Made by a program: the position numbers and the translations under genes | DNA from: JBBQAA01 sp038276395 | Lineage (GTDB): Bacteria > Actinomycetota > Thermoleophilia > Solirubrobacterales > Solirubrobacteraceae | DNA: 64,000 bases | Assembly: GCA_038276395.1 (NCBI GenBank) | Contig: JBBQAA010000074.1 | Coordinates: forward strand, 142,578 to 206,577 | Direction: 5' to 3' | The notes under the pieces: generated by a model | What the model was told of the DNA's origin: nothing | What the model saw: only the letters and a program-made list of their open reading frames with translations | Database searches by the model: none | Shown: piece by piece, positions 49,635 through 56,843 of the stretch | Position numbering within the stretch: the stretch's first letter is position 1 | Layout: every line of letters starts with the position of its first letter

Positions 49635-50603
49635 TCACCACCAGACGGTCGCGTCGAGGTTCTCGATCTCGTCAACGGGCTTCGTGTAGATGCCGGAGGA
49701 GAGGTACTTGGAGCCGTCGTCGCACACGAGGAACACCACATTACCCTCATCGAGCTCGGAGGCGATGCGCACGGCGACGCGCGCGATCGCGCCCGAGGAG
49801 ACACCGGCGAAGACGCCCTCCTCGTCGAGCAGCTTGCGCGTCCAGATGATCGCGTCGCGGTTCGTGACGAAGATCTTGCGGTCGAGCAGGGAGAGATCGA
49901 TGATGGGCGGGATGAAGCCGTCGTCGAGCGAGCGCAGGCCTTGGACGGGCTCGCCCTGCATGGGCTCGGCGGCGACGATCTTCACGCCCGGGCGCTCCTC
50001 CTTGAGGCGGCGGCCGTTGCCCATGAGCGTGCCGCCCGTGCCGAGGCCGGCGACGAAGGCCGAGACCTCGTCGAGCTCCTCGAGGATCTCGAGCGCCGTG
50101 CCGTTGTAGTGCGCGCCGGGGTTGGCCGGGTTGCCGTACTGGTAGGGCATGTAGTAGGAGGCGTCGCGCTCGGCCAGATCGAGCGCCTTCTCGACGGCCC
50201 CGTTGGAACCCTTCGAGCCCTCGGAGTAGACGATCTCCGCGCCGTACATCTCGAGGAGTTGCGTGCGCTCGGGCGTGACGTTCTCCGGCATGACGACCTT
50301 CAGCGGATAGCCCTTGCGGCGGCAGATCATGGCCAGCGAGATGCCCGTGTTGCCCGAGGTCGGCTCGAGGATCGTCTGGCCCGGGCGGATGAGGCCGCGC
50401 TCCTCGGCGTCCTCGATCATCGCGCGGGCCACGCGGTCCTTGACCGAGCCCGTCGGGTTGTGGGACTCGAGCTTGGCCCAGATCCGGACGCCGGGCTTCG
50501 GCGAGAGGCGCTTCAGCTCGACCAGGGGCGTGTTGCCGATGGCCTGGACGATGTCGCCGTAGCGCCCACCGCAGGGCCGGTTGAGGAGAGCCGCCTCGGC
50601 CAT
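49635..50603 (-). CDS. cysM: cysteine synthase, CysM (CysO-dependent) type
   Basis: The 322-residue PLP enzyme has NPTGSVKDRVA with Lys55, TSGNTGISLAM and the phosphate loop GTGGTLMG. The segment LRSLDDGFIPPIID carries an arginine where M. tuberculosis CysM has its phosphoserine-binding residue (LRNMDEGF), and the C-terminus ends VWW, like CysM. So O-phosphoserine with CysO thiocarboxylate is a likely substrate. The ATG is at 50603; longer frames upstream are a decayed neighbour. Its -10 overlaps a palindrome shared with moeZ. Confidence 0.88.
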   Translation of the reverse strand: MAEAALLNRPCGGRYGDIVQAIGNTPLVELKRLSPKPGVRIWAKLESHNPTGSVKDRVARAMIEDAEERGLIRPGQTILEPTSGNTGISLAMICRRKGYPLKVVMPENVTPERTQLLEMYGAEIVYSEGSKGSNGAVEKALDLAERDASYYMPYQYGNPANPGAHYNGTALEILEELDEVSAFVAGLGTGGTLMGNGRRLKEERPGVKIVAAEPMQGEPVQGLRSLDDGFIPPIIDLSLLDRKIFVTNRDAIIWTRKLLDEEGVFAGVSSGAIARVAVRIASELDEGNVVFLVCDDGSKYLSSGIYTKPVDEIENLDATVWW

Positions 50604-50605
50604 TG

Positions 50606-50619
50606 CTTCAGGAAGTATA
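50606..50619 (-). promoter_or_regulatory. TATACT -10 box with CTTC-CT-GAAG palindrome before cysM
   Basis: On the minus strand TATACT is followed by TCCTGAAGCA and the ATG. The box overlaps a CTTCCTGAAG inverted repeat. The same arrangement is found at 53378-53392, ahead of moeZ, suggesting a common repressor. Confidence 0.65.
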
Positions 50620-50627
50620 GCGGCGGC

Positions 50628-51215
50628 GTGAGCCACCCGCGCGCCGCCCGCCGGGGCCACCGGGGTCAGCCGGGGACGGGCAGCCGCGCCGCGGGCAGCA
50701 GCGGCGCCGATGCGCCACCAGAAGACGCCGGGGTGGATCGCGCCGGAGCCCTCGGGGCTGAGCGAGGCGGCGAGCTCGGCCATCCCGGCCGCGATGCGCG
50801 CGTCGGCGAGCGAGGCGAGCGGCGCGGCGAGCAGCACCTGGCGTGGGGCACGGCGACGAGCGCCCCGGACGGCGGGAGGTAGAGATCGTCGAGGCGGAGG
50901 AGCAGCGAGGAAACGTAGGGCGAGGCGCCCGTGATGATCCGCACCTCGCCCCCGTCGACGGGCTGGACGTCGCGCTGCGCGCCGCGCCATTCACCCTCGA
51001 GGTTGGCCCGCGCCACCGCCCACAGCTCCCCCCGCCGAGCGGCGGGCTTCGCGGAAGTCCGCCGCGCTCAGCGGGATCCCCGGGCCGTCGCCGTCCTCGA
51101 GCACGAAGACGGCGCGCAGGCCCTCGGCGAGATCGCGCCCGAGGTTCGGCTCGGGCACGGAGCCCGGTCCGGCGAGCCGGAGCCGGAGCCGCTCCTCGAC
51201 CGGCCCCTCGGCCAC
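50628..51215 (-). pseudogene. frameshifted gene, possibly DUF1444-like
   Basis: Reading from ATG 51215, VAEGPVEERLRLRLAG and DGPGIPLSAADF give way near 51030, at a C6 run, to a second frame: ELWAVARANLEGEW, then GASPYVSSLLLRLDDLYLPP. Near 50845 it shifts again to QVLLAAPLASLADARIAAGM. The joined order resembles DUF1444 (YtpQ) proteins with LANLE and YEASLLL-like motifs, but this is a weak match. The third frame runs into cysM without a stop. Confidence 0.45.
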
Positions 51216-51268
51216 GGCGGGCGCGGGTGCGCGCGCGCCGCGCGGCCACCGCCGGCGGCGGGGCAGTC

Positions 51269-51544
51269 TCAGCGGCCGCCCGCCATGGCGGGAAGGATGA
51301 CGAGCGTGTCGCCCTCGCCGACCGCCGTCTCGAGGCCGTCGAGCACGCGGACGTCCTCGTCGTTCAGGTAGACGTTGACGTAGCGGTTCAGCGCGCCGTC
51401 CTGCGCGAAGAGCTGGCCCTGGGTCTGCGGGTGCGCGTCGGCCAGGGCGCGCAGCACGGCCCCGACGTCGCCGCCCTCGGCCGCGACCTCCTTCTCGCCG
51501 CCGGTCGAGGGCCGCAGGACGGGGGGGATCTTCACGGTGGCCAT
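51269..51544 (-). CDS. cysO: MoaD/ThiS-family sulfur carrier, CysO-like, with Gly-Gly-Arg end
   Basis: The 91-residue ubiquitin-like protein has IPPVLRPSTGGEKEV and RYVNVYLNDEDVRVLDGLET, closely resembling CysO of M. tuberculosis (start IPTILRPHTGG). It ends in LPAMAGGR: the GlyGly needed for thiocarboxylation is followed by one extra Arg. If correct, a protease must expose the GlyGly; the JAMM protein at 49033 is a candidate. It would carry sulfur to CysM for cysteine synthesis. Confidence 0.88.
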   Translation of the reverse strand: MATVKIPPVLRPSTGGEKEVAAEGGDVGAVLRALADAHPQTQGQLFAQDGALNRYVNVYLNDEDVRVLDGLETAVGEGDTLVILPAMAGGR

Positions 51545-51554
51545 GAGGCGCGAC

Positions 51555-51560
51555 AGACTA
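51555..51560 (-). promoter_or_regulatory. TAGTCT -10 box for cysO
   Basis: On the minus strand TAGTCT, a 10-nt spacer and ATG at 51544. It overlaps the end of the upstream DsbA-like gene. Confidence 0.45.
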
Positions 51561-52178
51561 GTGCCCGGCCTCGGCGGCCGCCTCCGCCAGGCGATCCTCG
51601 CCCCAGAAGAGGTCGGCGCCGACGGCGACGGCGGGGATGCCCTCCACGCCGGCGGCGAGCGCCGCGTCCGTGTTATCCCGCAGGCGCCCCCTGACCGCGT
51701 CGGTTTCGGCGGCGGCGAGGAGGGGCTCGGGGTCGAGGCCCGCCACCCACGCCGCGTCGAACACCGCGGCGGCGTCGAGCACGCGTCCGTGCTCGAAGTG
51801 CTCGGCGTAGAGCGCGAGCGTGAGTCGCTTCGCGCTCGCCCCCGCGGCGAGCGTCGCCCGCAGCGGCAGCACGGTCCACGTCTCCCGCGGCCAGCCCTCG
51901 GGATAGCGGACCTCCGGGAGCCCGAGAGCGCGCGCCCGGCGCTCGATCTCCGCAAGATGCTCCGAGCGATCCTCCGCGAAGGACCACGGCTCACGCCTCT
52001 GCGAGGCGAGCACGGCGCCGAAGACGATCGGCGTCCACTCGGCATCGTCGCCGAACACGCGCTCGATCCGGTTCGCCGCCAGGTAGGAGTAGGGCGAGGA
52101 GAAGTCGTAGAAGAAGCGGATGCGCCCCAGGACTCCGGGCGCGGTCTGACGACCGCCGGCGCCCCGAGCGGAGCGCAC
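51558..52178 (-). CDS. DsbA-family/2-hydroxychromene-2-carboxylate isomerase-like protein
   Basis: The ~200-residue protein has IRFFYDFSSPYSYLAANRIE, the HCCA isomerase/DsbA thioredoxin-fold start with Ser in place of the CxxC cysteines, and ends GIPAVAVGADLFWGEDRL. Members are glutathione-dependent isomerases or thiol-binding proteins. ATG 52178 is plausible, or an in-frame GTG about 16 codons later, nearer to the conserved fold. It lies between cysO and moeZ. Confidence 0.8.
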   Translation of the reverse strand: MRSARGAGGRQTAPGVLGRIRFFYDFSSPYSYLAANRIERVFGDDAEWTPIVFGAVLASQRREPWSFAEDRSEHLAEIERRARALGLPEVRYPEGWPRETWTVLPLRATLAAGASAKRLTLALYAEHFEHGRVLDAAAVFDAAWVAGLDPEPLLAAAETDAVRGRLRDNTDAALAAGVEGIPAVAVGADLFWGEDRLAEAAAEAGH

Positions 52179-52182
52179 GCGA

Positions 52183-53376
52183 TCAGCCCGCGCAGAACGC
52201 CTCGTAGTCCGGGAAGACCCCCATCTCCTCCTCGGAGATCTCCTCGGGCGGCCGCGAGCAGATCGGGCAGTCCGGGTCGCGGCGCACCTTGAGCTCCGTG
52301 AACGTGGCGCCGAGCGCCTCGTAGAGCAGCAGTCGGCCGACGAGCGGCTCGCCCTCGCCGAGGATGAGCTTCACGGCCTCGGTGGCCTGCAGGAGACCCA
52401 TCGTCCCCGGCAGCACGCCGATGACGCCGTTGGCGCCGCAGGAGGGCGCGAGCTCGGCCGGCGGCGGCTCGGGGTAGAGGCAGCGGTAGCAGGGCCCGTC
52501 GTAGGGCTTGAAGACCGAGAGCTGACCGTCGAAGCCGAGGATCGAGGCAGACACGACGGGGATCCGCAGGCGCACGGAGGCGTCGTTCAGCAGGTAGCGC
52601 GTCGGGAAGTTGTCGAGGCCGTCGACGACGAGGTCGTAGCCCGGCAGGATGTCCATGATGTTCGAGGCGTCGAGCCGGACCGGGTGCTTTATCACCTCGA
52701 CGTCCGGGTTCAGGGCGGCGATCGCCTCCGCGGCGGAATCGACCTTCGCCTCGCCGACGCGGCCGCTCGTGTGGATGACCTGGCGCTGGAGGTTCGAGAG
52801 GTCGACGGTGTCGTTGTCGACGAGCCCGAGGGTGCCGACGCCGGCGGCCGCCAGATAGAGCGCGACGGGCGAGCCGAGGCCGCCCGCGCCGAGCAGCAGC
52901 ACCCTCGCCTCGAGCAGCTTGAGTTGGCCCTCGAGCCCGACCTCGGGCAGGAGGAGGTGGCGGGAGTAGCGGTCGCGCTGCTCGGCCGTCAGGGTCTTCG
53001 GCGTCTCCACGGCGTAGCCGCGGTCCTTCCACAGGGTGATCCCGCCGGCGAGCGACTCGACGTTCGTGTACCCGAGGTCCTCGGCGAGCGTCCGCGCCGC
53101 GTAGGCCGAGCGATTTCCCGAGGCGCAGTAGACGACGACCTGCGCGTCCTTGTCCGGCACCGCGCCCTCGATCCGCGACTCGAGATAGCCGCGGGGGACG
53201 TGGACGGCCCCGGGGATCCTGCCGGCCGCGACCTCTTCCGACTCGCGCACGTCGATGACGTGGGGCGGCTCGGCGGAGGCGAGCTCGTCGCGTAGGGCCG
53301 AGGGCTCGGTCTCGCGGATGACGTCCTTGACGGAGCGGAGGAGATCGGCGGCCGAGGTGCGTGTCGTCGTGCTCAT
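52183..53376 (-). CDS. rhodanese-MoeB/MoeZ fusion (E1-like adenylyltransferase)
   Basis: Residues 1-115 are a rhodanese with active Cys84 in VVYCASGNRSAYAA. Residues about 125-397 are a ThiF/MoeB adenylyltransferase with GAGGLGSPVALYLAAAGVG, DLSNLQRQV, the APSC active Cys and two CxxC zinc pairs (CYRC, CPIC). It would adenylate a sulfur carrier and pass sulfur from the rhodanese. In standard MoeZ the rhodanese is C-terminal; here it is N-terminal. The ATG at 53376 follows a TATACT box and palindrome. Confidence 0.9.
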   Translation of the reverse strand: MSTTTRTSAADLLRSVKDVIRETEPSALRDELASAEPPHVIDVRESEEVAAGRIPGAVHVPRGYLESRIEGAVPDKDAQVVVYCASGNRSAYAARTLAEDLGYTNVESLAGGITLWKDRGYAVETPKTLTAEQRDRYSRHLLLPEVGLEGQLKLLEARVLLLGAGGLGSPVALYLAAAGVGTLGLVDNDTVDLSNLQRQVIHTSGRVGEAKVDSAAEAIAALNPDVEVIKHPVRLDASNIMDILPGYDLVVDGLDNFPTRYLLNDASVRLRIPVVSASILGFDGQLSVFKPYDGPCYRCLYPEPPPAELAPSCGANGVIGVLPGTMGLLQATEAVKLILGEGEPLVGRLLLYEALGATFTELKVRRDPDCPICSRPPEEISEEEMGVFPDYEAFCAG

Positions 53377-53377
53377 T

Positions 53378-53392
53378 ACTTCAGGAAGTATA
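53378..53392 (-). promoter_or_regulatory. TATACT -10 box with ACTTC-nn-GAAGT palindrome before moeZ
   Basis: The sequence at 53378-53389 is a perfect inverted repeat ACTTC/AG/GAAGT, overlapping TATACT (53387-53392, minus strand). The ATG is 10 nt from the box. The cysM promoter shares 19 of 20 bases from the box to the ATG. Confidence 0.7.
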
Positions 53393-53468
53393 GCGAGGCG
53401 CGGGAGTGCCCGAAGACGCGCCCTGCCGGCCCGGCGCTCAAGCCGCGGGCTCGCGGGGACGACAACGA

Positions 53469-53503
53469 GAGCGGGGCGCCCTCCGGTGGAGGACGCCCCG
53501 CTC
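53469..53503. repeat. strong hairpin between moeZ and the third two-component system
   Basis: GAGCGGGGCG (53469-53478) pairs with CGCCCCGCTC (53494-53503), and the inside CCTCC pairs with GGAGG around a 3-nt loop, with one C/A mismatch. It lies between divergent genes, where a terminator is not expected. No T-tract. Confidence 0.6.
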
Positions 53504-53619
53504 CGAGAGTCCGTCATGCGTTCACAAGCTCATCCCGTGTCAAGGGCCGGGATGAAGGGCTGCCGAAAGTATCGACCCGCCCCCGCGCCGCCGCCATCGG
53601 GTGGGGACCCCATATCCCG

Positions 53620-54549
53620 ATGAGCCCCCGCTCCCTCTTCAGCCAGGTCCTCGGGGTCAACCTCCTGCTCGTGGCGGCGACCGTGATCCTCACCGCCACC
53701 GTGGCCGGCGGGCGCGAGAGCCCGCCGCTGATCGCCGGTGCGCTCGTGGCCACCCTGGCCGGCAACGCGCTGCTGCTGCGCCGGCGCTTCCTGCCGCTCG
53801 ACGAGCTCGCCTCGACGATGGAGCGGGTCGACCTCGGCAAGTCCGAGGGCCGCGTCCCCGTGCGCGGCGGCTCGGACGAGGTGACGCGCCTGACCGCGAG
53901 CTTCAACCGGATGCTCGCGCGGCTCGAGGTCGAGCGCCGCCAGGCCGGGATGGCCGCCGTGCGGGCCCAGGAGCGCGAGCGCCAGCGCATCGCCCAGGAT
54001 CTCCACGACGAGGTCAACCAGGCGCTGACCGCCGTCCTGCTCCGCCTCGAGGCCTCCATGCACCATGCGCCGCCCGGGCTCCACGACGAGCTCCAGGAGA
54101 CCAAGCGCCTCGCCACCCAGGCGATGGAGGAGCTGCTCCAGATCGCGCGCCAGCTCCGCCCGACCGTGCTCGACGACCACGGGCTCCTGGCCGCGCTGCA
54201 CACCCAGGTCTCGGATTTCTCGGAGCAGACGCGCATCCGCACGCAGTTCGCGGCCAAGGGCACTCCGCCGCGCCTGACCCCCGAGCAGCAGCTCGCCCTC
54301 TACCGCGTCACGCAGGAGAGCCTCTCGAACGTCGCCCAGCACGCCGGCGCCTCGAAGGTCGACGTCGAGCTCTCCTTCGTCGGGCGCACGATGCTCACGA
54401 TCACCGACGACGGGCGGGGGTTCGCCCGTCGTCGGGAGGGCGGGCTCGGGCTCTCCGGGATGCGCGAGCGGGCGCTCCTGGCCGGCGGGCAGCTCGCGAT
54501 CTGGTCGGAGGACGGCAACGGAACCCGCGTGGAGCTGACGATCGCGTGA
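53620..54549 (+). CDS. sensor histidine kinase with HAMP domain (NarL type)
   Basis: The 309-residue kinase has two membrane helices (to about residue 53), a HAMP linker (FLPLDELASTMERV...GGSDEVTRLTASFNRML), HisKA_3 with His129 in RIAQDLHDEVNQALT and an HATPase with GLGLSGMRERALLAGG. It lacks a large extracellular domain. The stop overlaps the regulator GTG (GTGA). It is not closely paralogous to the other two kinases. Confidence 0.9.
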   Translation: MSPRSLFSQVLGVNLLLVAATVILTATVAGGRESPPLIAGALVATLAGNALLLRRRFLPLDELASTMERVDLGKSEGRVPVRGGSDEVTRLTASFNRMLARLEVERRQAGMAAVRAQERERQRIAQDLHDEVNQALTAVLLRLEASMHHAPPGLHDELQETKRLATQAMEELLQIARQLRPTVLDDHGLLAALHTQVSDFSEQTRIRTQFAAKGTPPRLTPEQQLALYRVTQESLSNVAQHAGASKVDVELSFVGRTMLTITDDGRGFARRREGGLGLSGMRERALLAGGQLAIWSEDGNGTRVELTIA

Positions 54550-55178
54550 AGGTCCTCGTCGCCGACGATCACGGGATCGTGCGCGCCGGGATCCGGTTGC
54601 TGCTCGAGCGCCAGACCGACCTCGAGGTCGTGGGGGAGGCCGAGGACGGCGTCCACGCGCTCGAGCAGGCCCAGGCGCTCCGCCCGGACCTGTGCATCCT
54701 CGACGTGGCCATGCCGCGCATGACGGGCCTCCAGGCCGCGCGGGAGATCCGCGCGCACGTGCCCGGCACGGCGGTGCTCATCCTCTCCATGCACGACGAC
54801 GAGCGCTACCTCTTCGAGGCCCTGCGCGCCGGCGCCTCCGGCTATGTCCTCAAGCGCGAGGCCGACCAGGACCTCGTCGCCGCGATCAGGGCGATCGAGC
54901 GCGGCGAGCCGTTCCTCACGAACGCCGCCGAGCGCTCGCTCGTGCGCCAGTGGATGGAGGAGGGCGCGGAGGGGCCGCGCGAGCCGCTCACCCCGCGCGA
55001 GGAGGAGGTCGTCAAGCTGATCGCCGAGGCGCACACGAACGCGCAGATCGCCGCGATCCTGCACCTGGCGGAGAAGACGGTCGAGTCCCACCGGGGCAAC
55101 GTGCTGCGCAAGCTCGGGATGCGCGACCGCGTGGAGCTCGTGCGCTACGCGATCCGCCGCGGGCTCGTGGAGGCGTAG
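54546..55178 (+). CDS. LuxR/NarL-type response regulator
   Basis: The receiver has ADDH, Asp53 (CILDVAMPRMTG) and VLKR, and the LuxR helix-turn-helix has PLTPREEEVVKLIAEAH and EKTVESHRGNVLRKLG. It is partner to the upstream kinase. Its TAG stop forms the start of the -10 box for the next gene. Confidence 0.93.
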   Translation: MKVLVADDHGIVRAGIRLLLERQTDLEVVGEAEDGVHALEQAQALRPDLCILDVAMPRMTGLQAAREIRAHVPGTAVLILSMHDDERYLFEALRAGASGYVLKREADQDLVAAIRAIERGEPFLTNAAERSLVRQWMEEGAEGPREPLTPREEEVVKLIAEAHTNAQIAAILHLAEKTVESHRGNVLRKLGMRDRVELVRYAIRRGLVEA

Positions 55179-55181
55179 CGT
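55176..55181 (+). promoter_or_regulatory. TAGCGT -10 box for gluQ, built on the upstream stop codon
   Basis: TAGCGT starts with the TAG stop of the response regulator, and ends 7 nt before the GTG at 55189. Confidence 0.5.
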
Positions 55182-55188
55182 CGTCGGG

Positions 55189-56091
55189 GTGCCCGGCGCC
55201 GACGGCCGCTTCGCCCCGAGCCCGACGGGCTCGCTGCACCTCGGGAACCTGCGCACGGCGCTCCTGGGCTGGCGGTTCGCGCGCAGCGCCGGGGCGCGCT
55301 TCCTCGTGCGGATGGAGGACCTCGACCGCGCGCGGGTGCGGGCCGGCAGCGAGGCGGAGCAGCTCGCCGATCTCGCGGCGCTCGGCCTCGACTGGGACGG
55401 GCCTGTCGTACGGCAGTCCGAGCGCGCGGAGCTCTACGCCGAGGCGCTCGCGCGACTCGAGGCCGACGGCCTCATCTACCCGTGCTTCTGCACCCGGGCG
55501 GAGATCCGGGAGGCGGCCTCGGCGCCGCACGGCGGCGCTCGGCCCGAGGGCGCCTATCCCGGCACCTGCGCGCACCTGAGCGCGCGCGAGCGGGCGGCGC
55601 GCGAGCGGGCGGGGCGCCCGCCGGCGCTGCGCTTCCGCGCCGGCGAGGTCGCGGTGACGGTCGAGGACCGCATCGCGGGAGCACGCACCTTCCGCGTCGA
55701 CGACCCGGTCGTGCGGCGCAACGACGGCGCCTTCGCCTACCACCTCGCGGTGGTGGTCGATGACGCCGAGCAGGGCGTCGGGGAGGTCGTCCGCGGGGAG
55801 GACCTCCTGCCCTCGGCCGCGCGCCAGGTCCTGCTCGCCCGCGCGCTCGGGCTCCCCTCCCCGCGCTACGCCCACGTGCCGCTCATGCGGGGTCCGGACG
55901 GCGCGCGGCTGGCCAAGCGCCACGGCGCGGTCACGCTCGCCGAGCGCCGGGCGCTCGGCCAGACGCCCGCGCAGGTGCGAGCCGCGCTGCTCGCCTCGGC
56001 GCGGGGGCTCATCGAGCGCTTCGGCCTCGAGTCGGTCCCCGATCCATTCGCCTTCCGAACGGATCCGGGACGCAGTCGCCGTTCTCCCTAG
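55189..56091 (+). CDS. gluQ: glutamyl-Q tRNA(Asp) synthetase
   Basis: The 300-residue protein is a class I GluRS-like catalytic domain without the anticodon domain: GRFAPSPTGSLHLGNLRTAL (HIGH-type motif), a zinc-binding set with CFCTR and GTC, and LAKRHGA (KMSKS type). It would attach glutamate to queuosine in tRNA(Asp). The last codons overlap a REP-like palindrome (56035-56071), so the C-terminal tail is not conserved. Confidence 0.88.
   Translation: MPGADGRFAPSPTGSLHLGNLRTALLGWRFARSAGARFLVRMEDLDRARVRAGSEAEQLADLAALGLDWDGPVVRQSERAELYAEALARLEADGLIYPCFCTRAEIREAASAPHGGARPEGAYPGTCAHLSARERAARERAGRPPALRFRAGEVAVTVEDRIAGARTFRVDDPVVRRNDGAFAYHLAVVVDDAEQGVGEVVRGEDLLPSAARQVLLARALGLPSPRYAHVPLMRGPDGARLAKRHGAVTLAERRALGQTPAQVRAALLASARGLIERFGLESVPDPFAFRTDPGRSRRSP
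56035..56071. repeat. REP-like imperfect palindrome, copy 2
   Basis: GTCCCCGATCCATTCG and, inverted, CGAACGGATCCGGGAC. The arms match except for two or so bases. It lies in the 3' end of gluQ; the copy at 48490 shares the 16-nt left arm. Confidence 0.65.
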
Positions 56092-56094
56092 GTT
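56089..56094 (+). promoter_or_regulatory. TAGGTT -10 box for the redoxin gene, built on the gluQ stop codon
   Basis: TAGGTT begins with the gluQ TAG stop. An 8-nt spacer leads to the GTG at 56103. Confidence 0.45.
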
Positions 56095-56102
56095 GGCTGC
56101 TC

Positions 56103-56843
56103 GTGCGAGCGCCCGTCCCCGACATCCCCGCGCCCCCGTTCCCGGCCGGCCTGCCCTGGGTCAACGTCGCCATGCTGCGGATGGACAAGCTTCGCGGCGC
56201 GCCCGTGCTCGTGGAGTTCTGGGACTTCTGCCGCGTCAACTCCCTGCGCACGCTGCCCTACCTGGCCGAGTGGCACCGGCGCTACCGGGCCGCGGGGCTG
56301 CGGGTGATCGGCGTCCACGTCGCCGGCTTCCCGCCCTCGCAGGACCCCGAGGCGGTGCGGGCCGCGTGCGGGCGGCTGGGGGTCGAGCACGCGGTCATCG
56401 TCGACCTCGAGGGGGACATCTGGACGGCCTACGGCAACGAGGGCTGGCCCGCGCGCTATCTGTGGACGGCGGAGGGCTTCCTTGACTCCTACCACTACGG
56501 CGAGGGCGCCTACGCGGAGACCGAGCGGGAGATCCAGGCGCTGCTCGGCGTCGAGCGGGAGGTCATGGCGCCCGAGCGGCCCGAGGACGCGCCCGGTGTC
56601 CTCCTGCCCGCGCAGACCGCCGATCAGCCCGGGGCCTACTCCGGCCCCTACGAGGCGGGGGGTGTGTGGGCGGTCGTCTCGGGGCCGGGGACGCTCGTGG
56701 TCAACGGCGAGCGCGTCGAGGCCGAGGCCACGGGCTGCGTCCGCCTGATCGAGCACGCGCACCACACGGCCGGAACGCTCGCGCTCGCCGGCGAGGACGG
56801 GCTCGAGGTCCACGCCACGTGCTTCACCCCCGGCGTGCCGTGA
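56103..56843 (+). CDS. thioredoxin-like (redoxin) protein without a CxxC
   Basis: The 246-residue protein has a TlpA/DipZ-type thioredoxin fold: GAPVLVEFWDFCRVNSLRTL, then RVIGVHVAGFPPSQDPE and GWPARYLWTAEGFLDSYHYGEG. In place of the WCxxC motif it has WDFCRVN, so only one cysteine remains. A C-terminal beta domain (about 80 residues) follows, as in DipZ-like proteins. A thiol-disulfide role by a single Cys, or a binding role, is possible. Confidence 0.8.
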   Translation: MRAPVPDIPAPPFPAGLPWVNVAMLRMDKLRGAPVLVEFWDFCRVNSLRTLPYLAEWHRRYRAAGLRVIGVHVAGFPPSQDPEAVRAACGRLGVEHAVIVDLEGDIWTAYGNEGWPARYLWTAEGFLDSYHYGEGAYAETEREIQALLGVEREVMAPERPEDAPGVLLPAQTADQPGAYSGPYEAGGVWAVVSGPGTLVVNGERVEAEATGCVRLIEHAHHTAGTLALAGEDGLEVHATCFTPGVP

